Position numbers and translations under genes: made by a program. 64,000 nt of DNA from Puia dinghuensis (GTDB taxonomy: Bacteria > Bacteroidota > Bacteroidia > Chitinophagales > Chitinophagaceae): contig JAMFSL010000169.1 of the NCBI GenBank assembly GCA_026225275.1, positions 1 through 64,000 on the forward strand, in the 5' to 3' direction. The notes beneath the pieces were generated by a model. The model did no database searches, was not told the origin of the DNA, and was given only the letters and a program-made list of their open reading frames with translations. Below, piece after piece: positions 52,020-61,126 of the stretch; position 1 is the first letter of the stretch, and each line of letters begins with the position of its first letter.

Positions 52020-53755
52020 GATACCGCCGTTAACACGCGGGGCGATAGCGCAAGGATCCGCCTATATAAATCGGAAAACTCGAAAGGTTTTGTCATGTAA
52101 TCATTCATCCCGACTTCGAAGCAGCGAACCCGTTCGCCGATCAGCGCCGTGGCTGTCATAGCGATAATCGGGATTTGCGATCCAAGCTCGCCACGAATAC
52201 GCCGGGTCGCCGCATAGCCATCCATGACAGGCATTTGCAGGTCCATGATGATGAGGTCATAATTTTCATCCTGTTCTAAATGCCGGACGGCCTCCTCACC
52301 ATTACCGGCCAGCTGTACGACGCCTCCGCCCCGTCTCAATACATGCTCGACCAATTGCCGATTGATTTCGTTGTCTTCGGCCACGAGAAAACGCTTGCCT
52401 GCGAGGCATTGGCTATAGTCAGCCAGCGTTGCAGCCACAGCTGCCGGAGAAACGGCGGCCTCTGTTGAAGTATAACCATACGTCAACTGAAAACTGAAGA
52501 CCGACCCTCGCCCTTCGATACTTTCCGCCACGATGCTGCCCCCTTGTAACTGCACCAGCCGATGGCTGATCGCCAGGCCCAAACCGGTGCCTCCGTATCT
52601 TCGGGAAATATCTACCCCGCCCTGTGAAAAATGGTCGAAGATATAGGGAAGACTGGCCTCCGGGATACCGATGCCGGTATCGGCCACGGAAAAGAGCAGG
52701 GTGATCGCGGTGGCCGTACGATCCTGCAGTCCGACATGCAGCTTTACCGATCCCTTATCTGTAAATTTGACAGCGTTGCCGATCAGGTTGATCAATACCT
52801 GGTTGAGCCGGTAAGGATCTCCCCGCAGAGAATCCGGTATGGCCGGATCGATCGTCGCCTGTAACGTAATATCTTTTTTCTTCACGCGGTGGTCGAAGAT
52901 GCCTTTTACATTATCCAGCACGTCTTTCGGCCTGAAATCAATCTTTTCAATGGCCAGCTTACCTGCCTTTATCTTGGAGAAATCAAGAATGTCATTGATA
53001 ATAACCAGCAGATTACCCGCCGAACGTTTGATGATCCTGGCAAATTCCTTCTGCTGGTCCGTGAGCATTGTATCCAGCAGCAGGTCGGTCATCCCCTGGA
53101 TGCCATTCATGGGCGTACGGATCTCGTGGCTCATATTGGCAAGGAACAGTTCCTGCATCTCTTTGGCCTTGTGCGCATCCCGGGTAGCAGCGATCAGCTG
53201 TTGCTGATATTGCACCCTTTCCGTGATATCCGTGGCGATGCCACCAATACCGATGGGGCTGCCATTATTGTCCAGTAAGGGGAATTTGATCGACAACAGG
53301 TGTACGTCCTTTCCTTGCGACTCGACCACCGTTTCGATCTCCAGTGATTTTCCTGACCGGATGACTTCATCATCCAGCAGTTTATAATGATCCGCTGCGG
53401 CTTCTTCGCTAAAATCGCGATCCGTACGGCCTATCACCTGACTGTCCTGTACCTGTAACACTTCTCTGAATCGCCGGTTGACCATGACATAGCGCTGTTC
53501 CTGGTCTTTGATGTAGATCAGCGAAGTGCTGTTGTCCAGGATGGATTGCAACCATGCCTGGTTTTCCTTTAATCGGCCTTCAGCCTGTTTACGCAGCTCG
53601 ATATCCTGGTTGAGCCTGACTAATATAATGAAGATAAAGGCAAAGATCAGTGCATTGCCCCCGATCAGGGTGAAAGCAATCCGCTTGTCCGCCATATTGA
53701 AATAAATCAGCCATCCACAAAAACAGAGGGAAAAAAAGAGAAGAATAGAAGCCAT
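52016..53755 (-). CDS. PAS hybrid histidine kinase / response regulator
   Basis: This is a hybrid signalling protein of 579 residues. Two N-terminal membrane helices lie within residues 1-50, followed by a PAS domain (about 72-185: WLQSILDNSTSLIYIKDQEQRYVMVNRRF). The HisKA domain has its His in FLANMSHEIRTPMNGIQGM. The ATPase has INLIGNAVKFTDKG and YGGTGLGLAIS. A C-terminal receiver has FLVAEDNEINRQLVEHVL and phospho-Asp in LIIMDLQMPVMDGYAA. It resembles ArcB/BarA-like phosphorelay starters; the final regulator is not nearby. The 164 bases before the next gene upstream show no clear promoter or RNA. Confidence 0.95.
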   Translation of the reverse strand: MASILLFFSLCFCGWLIYFNMADKRIAFTLIGGNALIFAFIFIILVRLNQDIELRKQAEGRLKENQAWLQSILDNSTSLIYIKDQEQRYVMVNRRFREVLQVQDSQVIGRTDRDFSEEAAADHYKLLDDEVIRSGKSLEIETVVESQGKDVHLLSIKFPLLDNNGSPIGIGGIATDITERVQYQQQLIAATRDAHKAKEMQELFLANMSHEIRTPMNGIQGMTDLLLDTMLTDQQKEFARIIKRSAGNLLVIINDILDFSKIKAGKLAIEKIDFRPKDVLDNVKGIFDHRVKKKDITLQATIDPAIPDSLRGDPYRLNQVLINLIGNAVKFTDKGSVKLHVGLQDRTATAITLLFSVADTGIGIPEASLPYIFDHFSQGGVDISRRYGGTGLGLAISHRLVQLQGGSIVAESIEGRGSVFSFQLTYGYTSTEAAVSPAAVAATLADYSQCLAGKRFLVAEDNEINRQLVEHVLRRGGGVVQLAGNGEEAVRHLEQDENYDLIIMDLQMPVMDGYAATRRIRGELGSQIPIIAMTATALIGERVRCFEVGMNDYMTKPFEFSDLYRRILALSPRVLTAVS

Positions 53756-53919
53756 GCTATCTTGCGCTGCAAGGCAATTTTTGCATTCAAAACGATTCTC
53801 ATACAGGTTACGGTTCTAAGGGTCTAGGGTTATAGCCACTTAGTAACGTGCAAAACCACGTAAGATTTTCCGGCAGTGGATTTAGCGTCTTTTTTTTGCC
53901 TTACTATAAGTGTATACAC

Positions 53920-55395
53920 CTAAAAACGGAACCGCAATCCCAGCGTTACCGGCAACGCCACGAGGTGATAGGTCATCGCCGACCCTTTATTATCGAAATA
54001 CTGGCCCGCAGCCGACAGGCTGATCCCGAACCGGCAACTGAAGAAATAGGCAATGCCCATCCCGAGGCCCGCGGTCGGCCCTCCTTTCAGCGAAGGTTTC
54101 GTGGACAACGTATTGCCGCTGTTGACGATCTTGCCGTCACCTACCGGGATCGCATAGCCGGCGGATAGAGACACATTGGCCTGCCAGCCAAGGGGACCGC
54201 CGATGGTTGCTTTGCCAAAGAGCTGGACGGGGATGATCGGTTTGGCGGGGTAGACGGTATTATAGGTATTGGCAGCAGCACCGGGATAGGGCAGATCGTC
54301 CTGGTAAGAAAGGGTGATATAGGAGGCGGAGAGACCTGCCTGGAACCAGTGACTGAAGATGCGCGAAATAGCCAGTTCGCCAGCCAGTTGTGCGCCATTG
54401 GTCCGGGTATGTTCAGTGGTATTGTGGTATCGGGGTATGGAATTAAAAGAAGCCCCACCATCTGCCGCTATTTCCCATTTCTTGTGACAGTCGTCATTGC
54501 TCTTCCTGTATTCCCGGATATAGGAAGTATCGGCCAAAAGATAATAGAGGCTGTCGGGGCCTGTCGTAGAATCCGCTGTCAGCGGGATCCGTAATGATAA
54601 CAGGGTATCACGGCATAACAACACCTGGCTGAACCATTCCTTGCCATATACTTTCGCCGGCAGGGAACCGCTGTCTTTTATAATAGTGACAGTATCGATA
54701 CTGCGGACCAGGCGAACGAACGTGTCCAGTGTATTGCGCTTCTTCCCGGCAACGATCATCGCCTGGTAAAACCGGATGCTGATATGAAAAGGCCGGTCAT
54801 GTGCGGGATGGCCTGCCAACAAAGTATCGGTCTGTGCTTTGATAGTGATATCCCGGCAACAGCCGGCGCCGCCGCCTGCGGCGGGGTCATTCGCAAAAAA
54901 CGCATTTCCGCAAGTATGCAGCACGTAAAAATAACAGCCTGCAGGACCTGTTATCCGCCAGGCGGCAATGCCATCATCCCCTTCCCCTTCGGGGTTGAGC
55001 TTGACATAGATATAATTATTCTCCTTATTGAAGAATCCAAGATTGCCGATCGTACCGGGATTGATAAAGAGGTTTTCGATATTCGATATTTTCAGGTCTT
55101 TATACCCATTGGCGAATCCGATCTCGTGCAACAGGTCATTGAAAGCTGCGAATTCTTTTTTAAAAAGCCGGCGACTGGCCGGATCCTTTGCCCCTTTAAG
55201 AAATAAGGCTCGCGTGACAATACCACTGTCATATTGCAGGAAGGGAAACTGCGGATGATTGCCCAACTTCTCGGTGAACGTCCGGGGTCTCATCTGGGGG
55301 TCAAATTTGAATAAAACGGACTTCTGTGAGCATACCGACTGCGACCAAGCCTGTAGTGAAAGGATGACCAGGATTAAGGACAGAAAGCGGCGCAT
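53920..55395 (-). CDS. Outer-membrane beta-barrel protein
   Basis: This is an exported protein of 491 residues (signal peptide MRRFLSLILVILSLQAWSQS). The first ~300 residues are a soluble domain with a Cys-rich patch (GCYFYVLHTCGNAFF..GGGAGCCRDI) and no family I recognise. The final ~170 residues alternate hydrophobic and polar positions and end LPVTLGLRFRF, the terminal aromatic expected of an outer-membrane barrel of about eight strands. Function unknown; the N-terminal domain may be displayed in the periplasm or outside. It is divergent from the lipoprotein gene at 55532. Confidence 0.7.
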   Translation of the reverse strand: MRRFLSLILVILSLQAWSQSVCSQKSVLFKFDPQMRPRTFTEKLGNHPQFPFLQYDSGIVTRALFLKGAKDPASRRLFKKEFAAFNDLLHEIGFANGYKDLKISNIENLFINPGTIGNLGFFNKENNYIYVKLNPEGEGDDGIAAWRITGPAGCYFYVLHTCGNAFFANDPAAGGGAGCCRDITIKAQTDTLLAGHPAHDRPFHISIRFYQAMIVAGKKRNTLDTFVRLVRSIDTVTIIKDSGSLPAKVYGKEWFSQVLLCRDTLLSLRIPLTADSTTGPDSLYYLLADTSYIREYRKSNDDCHKKWEIAADGGASFNSIPRYHNTTEHTRTNGAQLAGELAISRIFSHWFQAGLSASYITLSYQDDLPYPGAAANTYNTVYPAKPIIPVQLFGKATIGGPLGWQANVSLSAGYAIPVGDGKIVNSGNTLSTKPSLKGGPTAGLGMGIAYFFSCRFGISLSAAGQYFDNKGSAMTYHLVALPVTLGLRFRF

Positions 55396-55531
55396 TAGTT
55401 TGAGTGTTTAGGACTGGTTTTTAGGGCCTGATTTTGTTAATAACGTGTAATCAATCTTTTTCTTTTACATGGTAGAAAAATAATATATCGATCCACCCGT
55501 TAAACTAAGTGTATCACCTAAAATCAACCAC

Positions 55532-56533
55532 ATGAAGACCGCAACTATTTCTAAATTATTTATCATCACCGCCTTCACGGGCATTTTATTTTCCTGTAAG
55601 AAAAGCTCCGTTAGCTCGTCATCTACCGAAACCTCCACGCAGGTAGCGACATCTTCGGATGATGTTAGCCGCGCCTCAACGGAATCGGATGCATCTTTCG
55701 ATGATGTCAATACTGCCATGATGACCGAGACCAACGTCACCGGCGCTGCTTTGGCACCAGCTCTTCGCAACGGCATTCAAACGCTGGGTGGCCCTGGCAA
55801 TAATGATACCATCAGTACGACCATTTGCGATGCTGTCGTGACGGTCGATACGGTAGACAATCCCCGCACTATCACGATTACCTATAATGGCAATAACTGT
55901 TCGATGGATCGCACCCGCACCGGTTCCGTCGTCATCTCCATCGCAAAGGGTGTAATATGGCGTAACGCCGGCTCTGTCGTGACCGTGACCTTTAATAACC
56001 TCGCCATCACCCGGCTCATCGATAACAAGACGATTACGCTCAACGGTACTCATACCTATACCAACGTCAGCGGCGGCAGTCTTATCAGCCTGCAGAATGA
56101 TCCCGGTGAAAGCATTATCCACACGGTTACCAGCAGTGATATGGGAGTCACTTTCGACGATGGCAGCAAGGCTACGTGGAGCGTCGCCCGCCAACGTACC
56201 TTTACTTATAACGATGGTTATGTGATCACCCAGACCGGCACCCATACGATCGACTCCCTGACAAACGTTTCCATGTGGGGAACAGATCGCTACGGCAATG
56301 CTTTCACCGTAGATATCCTTCAGCCTTATGTCGTTACATTAAGCTGCAGCTGGCTGCTGACAAGCGGCGAGGTACAGCTCTCTCTGCCTAATGTTACCGC
56401 GACGGTCAACTATGGCTTAAATTCTGGCGGTGTGGCTACCGGCTGCCCGGTATCCGGCGCTTACTATTATTTCGATCTGTCTGCGACTTTCACCGCTTCG
56501 GGCAAAACTTATTCTGTCATTTTGCCTTACTAA
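55532..56533 (+). CDS. Hypothetical lipoprotein
   Basis: This is a protein of 333 residues with a lipoprotein signal (MKTATISKLFIITAFTGILFSC, Cys at about 22). A Ser/Thr-rich disordered linker (KKSSVSSSSTETSTQVATSS) then leads to a long beta-rich domain with regularly spaced 'TITYNGNNCSMDRTRTGSVVI' and 'KTITLNGTHTYTNVSGG' strands. I recognise no named family; similar proteins are frequent in Chitinophagaceae and sit on the cell surface. It is expressed alone: a strong terminator follows at 56567. Confidence 0.7.
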   Translation: MKTATISKLFIITAFTGILFSCKKSSVSSSSTETSTQVATSSDDVSRASTESDASFDDVNTAMMTETNVTGAALAPALRNGIQTLGGPGNNDTISTTICDAVVTVDTVDNPRTITITYNGNNCSMDRTRTGSVVISIAKGVIWRNAGSVVTVTFNNLAITRLIDNKTITLNGTHTYTNVSGGSLISLQNDPGESIIHTVTSSDMGVTFDDGSKATWSVARQRTFTYNDGYVITQTGTHTIDSLTNVSMWGTDRYGNAFTVDILQPYVVTLSCSWLLTSGEVQLSLPNVTATVNYGLNSGGVATGCPVSGAYYYFDLSATFTASGKTYSVILPY

Positions 56534-56566
56534 CCGGTATACGATATATCACATAAAAACGAAAAG

Positions 56567-56596
56567 AGGCCGGCTCAGCAGAGTCGGTCCCTTTTT
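56567..56596 (+). terminator. Intrinsic terminator
   Basis: A 9-bp stem with two G-U pairs (56567-56575 with 56580-56588, loop AGCA) is followed by a six-T run (56591-56596). It ends the lipoprotein transcript. It also shows that the next kinase gene begins downstream, at the ATG at 56643, and not in the upstream open frame. Confidence 0.85.
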
Positions 56597-56642
56597 TGTG
56601 TGGCCGTCATGCCAGTTCGCCGAAAAATCCTACATTGCTGGT

Positions 56643-58046
56643 ATGCAAACCGTTACTGCCGAATGGCTTTCTTCGATCGAAGTGATGGAAGGAGTACCGC
56701 TGGATCAACTGCAATGGTTTATCGACAATTGCGAACACTACGCCCTCCAGGAAGGCGACTATTTCTTCCGGACCGGAGAACCCGTGAGGGGCACCTATAT
56801 CGTCATCTCCGGAAAGATCCGGCTTTTCATGCTTCAACAAAAAGAGATGCGCGAGGTCAGTGTGCTGGAGTCGGGCGAGGTCAGCGGTTTGCTGCCTTTT
56901 TCCCGCGGGATAAAAGCTACCGTGAGCGCAAAGGTCATTGAAAGTGGAACCGTCATTCTGCTACCCACGGAGAAATTCCGGGAGATGATCAGCCGGTTTT
57001 ACGAACTGACGGGGGCCCTGGTGCATGTGATGACGAACAGGGTGCGAAATTTCACTTCCTTGCAGCAGCAAAACGAGAAGATGATGGCGCTTGGAAAACT
57101 TTCGGCCGGTTTGGCTCACGAGCTCAACAACCCGGCAGCGGCCATTGTCCGGGGTTCGGAGTCGCTTGTCAAGCACCTGCAGATGGAGCCGGAGCTATTT
57201 AAAGAAGTCATCAATGTGCGGATGGAGGCTAAAGACGTCGATCTCATCAATAGCAAGCTGTTCGAGATCCTGGGCCGAAAAGATAAGCCCAAGCTCACGC
57301 TGGTGCAAAAAACGGAGTTGGAGGATGAACTGCATGACTGGCTGGACGACAAAAAAATAGATAATAGCGGTGAGATCGCCGAGAACTTTCTGGAGTATGG
57401 GTTCTCTTGTGACGATATGGAACATTTTCATGAGCATGTTCCCGATCAATACCTTTCCCCTATCCTTAACTGGATCAATACCAATTTGGTTACCGAACGG
57501 ATGGTGGAAGACATCCAGGAAGCTTCCCAGCGGATATTCAGGCTCATACAGTCGGTCAAGAATTTTACGCATATGGATCAGGGAAAGGGCAAGGAGCTCA
57601 TCGATATCCATACGGGTATCGCCAATACCCTGACGATGATGCAATACAAGCTGAAAAAAGGCAATATCGAGATCGTCGAAGAATTCGATGCTGCGCTGCC
57701 CAAGGTCATGGCGCTGGTGGGTGAGCTCAACCAGGTTTGGACGAACCTCATCGATAATGCGGTGGATGCGATGGAGGAGAATGGCAAGGGGCAACTGATC
57801 ATCAAGACGGAGCGCGATCACCAATATGCCAGGATCTCGATCACCGACAATGGGCCGGGTATTCCCGAGAACATCCTTTCGAGTATTTTCGATCCTTTCT
57901 TTACTACGAAGGGCATAGGAAAAGGGACTGGTCTTGGACTGGACGTCGTGATGCGCATCATCCAGGGACAGCATCATGGCACGGTGAGAGTCAATTCTGT
58001 TCCCGGACGCACGGAATTCATCGTTTGCCTGCCGATCGCAGGTTAA
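56643..58046 (+). CDS. Cyclic-nucleotide-domain sensor histidine kinase
   Basis: This is a soluble kinase of 467 residues. The N-terminal Crp-type nucleotide-binding fold spans about residues 10-130 (YALQEGDYFFRTGEPVRGTYIVISGKIRLF). A HisKA-like helix has its His in LGKLSAGLAHELNNPAAAIV (about 155-175). A helical insert (about 190-330) precedes the ATPase domain, which has NLIDNAVDAMEENG, ITDNGPGIPENI and TTKGIGKGTGLGLDVV. No membrane segment is present. It is followed after 52 bases by a response regulator fused to a thioredoxin-reductase-like flavoprotein, very probably its phosphorylation partner. The nucleotide or other ligand is unknown. Confidence 0.92.
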   Translation: MQTVTAEWLSSIEVMEGVPLDQLQWFIDNCEHYALQEGDYFFRTGEPVRGTYIVISGKIRLFMLQQKEMREVSVLESGEVSGLLPFSRGIKATVSAKVIESGTVILLPTEKFREMISRFYELTGALVHVMTNRVRNFTSLQQQNEKMMALGKLSAGLAHELNNPAAAIVRGSESLVKHLQMEPELFKEVINVRMEAKDVDLINSKLFEILGRKDKPKLTLVQKTELEDELHDWLDDKKIDNSGEIAENFLEYGFSCDDMEHFHEHVPDQYLSPILNWINTNLVTERMVEDIQEASQRIFRLIQSVKNFTHMDQGKGKELIDIHTGIANTLTMMQYKLKKGNIEIVEEFDAALPKVMALVGELNQVWTNLIDNAVDAMEENGKGQLIIKTERDHQYARISITDNGPGIPENILSSIFDPFFTTKGIGKGTGLGLDVVMRIIQGQHHGTVRVNSVPGRTEFIVCLPIAG

Positions 58047-58098
58047 GGTCCCACCCGCAGATACCATTCAAAAAACGTAAATTGCAGCACGACCTGAT

Positions 58099-59784
58099 AT
58101 GACACTACCTATCATTTTCACCATAGACGACGATCCCCAGGTATTGAGGGCCATTGCCCGGGACCTGCGATCGCATTTTCGTCAATCCTATCGCATCCTG
58201 AGCACCACCTCCGTGAAAGAAGCGCTGGAAAGTCTTCTCGACCTCAAGAACAAAGGAGAGTCTGTAGCCTTGTTTATTTCTGACCAGCGTATGCCGGAGA
58301 TGGAGGGCGTGGACTTTTTGCAAAAGGCCAGGGAATTCTTCCCCGATGCACGGCGGGTGTTGCTGACCGCCTATTCTGATACCGACGCAGCGATCAAGGC
58401 GATCAACAGCGTACAGCTGGATTATTATCTCATGAAACCATGGGACCCGCCCGAGGAAAAATTGTATCCTGTCATCAGCGAACTGCTGGATGACTGGCAG
58501 GACAGTTACCGACCTGCTTTCAAGGGTATCAAAATCATCGGTTACCAGTTCTCGCCCCAATCACATGAGATCAAGGAATTCCTCGCCGGCAACCTTGTAC
58601 CCTACCAATGGCAGGACATCGAGATCAGCCAGGAGGCAGGGGAATTACTCAAACTCAACAATATACCCCTCAAAGATCTGCCGGTACTCTTCCTGGAAGA
58701 TGGCAGTTTTCTTTCCGCGCCGACGATACCGGCTATTGCGGCCATGATCGGGCTGAATCCGGAAGCGAAAAATACCATTTATGACGTCGTGATCATCGGA
58801 GCGGGTCCGGCAGGGCTGGCGGCCTCCGTCTATGGCGCTTCGGAAGGACTGAAGACTTTGCTGATCGAACGCCGGTCTCCGGGCGGTCAGGCCGGTACCA
58901 GTTCGAGGATCGAAAATTACCTGGGTTTCCCCAATGGTCTCAGCGGTACCGAACTGACCCGACGGGCCGTTACCCAGGCAACACGGCTGGGCGCTGAGGT
59001 ACTCGTGCCCCGAACGGTAAAAGACATCTGCCAGAAAGATGGCTATAAGAAGATAACGCTGGACAATGATGAAGAGATCAATACCCATGCAGTGGTCATT
59101 ACTACCGGGGTGGATTACCGCAAGCTCGAGACAAAGGGCATACCCGATTATACCGGCGCCGGGATCTACTACGGGGCAGCCATGACGGAGGCCAGCGCCT
59201 TCCGGGACTGTGAAGTCTTCGTGGTAGGCGGCGGTAATTCCGCGGGACAGGCTGCCATGCACCTGTCCAAATTTGCCCGCAACGTTCATATCGTGATCCG
59301 GAAGGAAGACCTGACCAGTACTATGTCGGCTTACCTGATCGACCAGATCGCGACCCGCCAGAATATTCATCTGCTCGGCCGGAGCGAGATCGTAGAAGCG
59401 CTCGGCGGTCCTGGCGAGGACACCGGCGGATCGGGCCGGCTGGAATGCCTGCAGATCCAGAACCTGGACACGATGGAGATCGTCAAAAATCAAGCTAACG
59501 CCCTCTTCATTTTCATCGGCGCCCGCCCCTTTACCGACTGGATTGGCCTGGACATCATCAAAGATGATAAAGGATTTCTGGAAACGGGACGCGACCTGAC
59601 CTTCCATGCCGACTTCAAAAAGATCTGGAAGCAGGATCGGGACCCCTATCTGCTGGAGACCAGCTGCCCGGGCATATTCGCAGCGGGTGATGTGCGTGCA
59701 GGCGCCATGAATCGTGTCGCCTCGGCCGTAGGCGAAGGCTCGATGTCGATCAGCTTTGTCCACAAATACCTGGCAGAAGTCTGA
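58099..59784 (+). CDS. Response regulator fused to thioredoxin-reductase-like flavoprotein
   Basis: This is a cytosolic protein of 561 residues with three parts. Residues 1-130 are a receiver with acidic residues in FTIDDDPQ, phospho-Asp62 in FISDQRMPEM, Thr90 and Lys113. Residues about 142-218 have a thioredoxin/glutaredoxin-like fold (GYQFSPQSHEIKEFL, LPVLFLEDGSFLSAPT) with no Cys pair. Residues about 227-561 form a two-domain NADPH/FAD module: FAD motif DVVIIGAGPAGLAA, PGGQAGTSSRIENYLGFP, NADPH motif VFVVGGGNSAGQAA, and the closing GIFAAGDVRAG. The CxxC active site expected near residue 360 is absent (the stretch reads YYGAAMTEA). It may sense or set redox state under control of the neighbouring kinase; the output is unknown. 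Confidence 0.93.
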   Translation: MTLPIIFTIDDDPQVLRAIARDLRSHFRQSYRILSTTSVKEALESLLDLKNKGESVALFISDQRMPEMEGVDFLQKAREFFPDARRVLLTAYSDTDAAIKAINSVQLDYYLMKPWDPPEEKLYPVISELLDDWQDSYRPAFKGIKIIGYQFSPQSHEIKEFLAGNLVPYQWQDIEISQEAGELLKLNNIPLKDLPVLFLEDGSFLSAPTIPAIAAMIGLNPEAKNTIYDVVIIGAGPAGLAASVYGASEGLKTLLIERRSPGGQAGTSSRIENYLGFPNGLSGTELTRRAVTQATRLGAEVLVPRTVKDICQKDGYKKITLDNDEEINTHAVVITTGVDYRKLETKGIPDYTGAGIYYGAAMTEASAFRDCEVFVVGGGNSAGQAAMHLSKFARNVHIVIRKEDLTSTMSAYLIDQIATRQNIHLLGRSEIVEALGGPGEDTGGSGRLECLQIQNLDTMEIVKNQANALFIFIGARPFTDWIGLDIIKDDKGFLETGRDLTFHADFKKIWKQDRDPYLLETSCPGIFAAGDVRAGAMNRVASAVGEGSMSISFVHKYLAEV

Positions 59785-59824
59785 GAGGGGCCAAATTGTT
59801 TTCCAGATTTTCACGAACATGCGC

Positions 59825-59832
59825 TATTTTTG
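59825..59832 (+). promoter_or_regulatory. -7 box of the dihydroorotase-like operon
   Basis: TATTTTTG is an exact TAnnTTTG match. Transcription would start near 59838, so the upstream TTG at 59830 cannot be the start and the ATG at 59848 is used. The -33 region is only T-rich (TTTT at 59799-59802). Confidence 0.5.
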
Positions 59833-59847
59833 CGCAATTATTTGGTA

Positions 59848-61110
59848 ATGAAGATCCTCATTCAACAGGCTTGTATTATTGACCGCTCTTCTCCCCACAA
59901 CGGAACCATCAGGGATATTTTAGTTGAAAATGGCCGGATAACGGCTATCGGAACAGAGCTCCCTGTCACGGCAGACAAAGTCGTACGGCATCCTGGTTTG
60001 CATGTCAGCCCGGGATGGGTAGATATATTCTCGCATTTCTGCGATCCTGGTTACGAACACAAGGAGACCTTGGAGACGGGGGCGGCAGCAGCCGCGGCCG
60101 GCGGTTTCACCGACGTCTTCGTGATCCCCAACACCCGGCCGGTCGTGGACAGCAAGTCACAGGTGGAATATATCCGCGGGGTAGCCGCCGCGTTGCCGGT
60201 CAACATCCACCCGATAGGCGCCATCACCCGCGGACTCGAAGGGAAAGACCTCGCAGAGATGTACGATATGCGACATAGCGGGGCCGTAGCCTTCAGCGAC
60301 GGGATCCAGCCCGTGCAGTCCGCCGGATTGCTGCTCAAGGGACTTCAATATGTCAAGGCTTTCGACGGCATCATCATCCAGATTCCTGACGATAAAACGG
60401 TCGGTTCAGGCGGGTTGATGAACGAAGGAATCGTCAGTACCCGGCTGGGCCTCCCCGGCAAGCCCATGATGGCAGAAGAGCTGATGGTCGCCCGCGATAT
60501 CAAACTGGCGCGCTATACGGAGTCAAAGATCCATTTCACCGGCGTCAGCTCGCCCCGGTCACTGGAATACGTCCGCCGCGCGAAAGAATCAGGACTGGCC
60601 GTGAGCTGTTCAGTGACACCCCACCACCTTTTCTTTACCGATGCCGACCTCGTCGATTACGATACCAACCTTAAAGTATACCCACCACTACGGGATGAAT
60701 CATCCGTCCGAACCTTGCGTGAAGCGGTGCTGGAAGGCCCGGTCGACTGTATAGCCTCGCACCACCTGCCACACGAGTTCGACAGTAAAGTCGTGGAATT
60801 CGAATATGCCCGGCCAGGAATGAGCAGCCTGGAAACAACCTATGCCGTCCTGCGGACCCAACTGCCGCAACTGACGGCGGAAAGGACCGTTGAGCTGCTG
60901 AGCTACCGACCCCGGGAGCTGTTCGGGCTGCCTCAGCCTTCTATTACCGAAGGTCAGATAGCCACCCTCAGCCTCTTCGATCCTGCCGGCGAGACCAAAC
61001 CGGAGCTCAGCAAGACAAAATCCAAGTCCCGGAACAGTCCTTTCTTCGGAATGACTTTACAGGGACGGGTGCTGGGTATCCTCAACGGAGACAAATTAAT
61101 TGTAAATTAA
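59848..61110 (+). CDS. Dihydroorotase homologue, probably catalytically inactive
   Basis: This is an amidohydrolase-fold protein of 420 residues most like type I dihydroorotase of pyrimidine synthesis (PNTRPVVD, GAVAFSD, SVTPHHLFF, RPRELFGLP). Key ligands are changed. The DxHxH motif reads VDIFSHF, so the first His is Phe. The VHAED position reads IQIPDD. The AHVS position reads TGVS. The DHAPH position reads SHHLPH, so the catalytic Asp is Ser. The bridging Asp in AFSD is retained. It may be a structural partner, like pseudo-dihydroorotases that support aspartate transcarbamoylase, or have a new role. It leads a tight envelope operon. Confidence 0.85.
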   Translation: MKILIQQACIIDRSSPHNGTIRDILVENGRITAIGTELPVTADKVVRHPGLHVSPGWVDIFSHFCDPGYEHKETLETGAAAAAAGGFTDVFVIPNTRPVVDSKSQVEYIRGVAAALPVNIHPIGAITRGLEGKDLAEMYDMRHSGAVAFSDGIQPVQSAGLLLKGLQYVKAFDGIIIQIPDDKTVGSGGLMNEGIVSTRLGLPGKPMMAEELMVARDIKLARYTESKIHFTGVSSPRSLEYVRRAKESGLAVSCSVTPHHLFFTDADLVDYDTNLKVYPPLRDESSVRTLREAVLEGPVDCIASHHLPHEFDSKVVEFEYARPGMSSLETTYAVLRTQLPQLTAERTVELLSYRPRELFGLPQPSITEGQIATLSLFDPAGETKPELSKTKSKSRNSPFFGMTLQGRVLGILNGDKLIVN

Positions 61111-61126
61111 CGGAAGAGATCAACCG

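Noticed and set aside
53905..55525. Similar strings TAAGTGTATACACCTAAAA (about 53907) and CTAAGTGTATCACCTAAAA (about 55505) flanking the barrel gene
   Set aside because: They are short and not identical, and one includes the gene's own stop codon. There is no sign of an insertion or target duplication.
58645..59820. Minus-strand open frame of 391 codons opposite the receiver-flavoprotein gene
   Set aside because: It covers conserved FAD/NADPH motifs on the other strand and has no recognisable domain.
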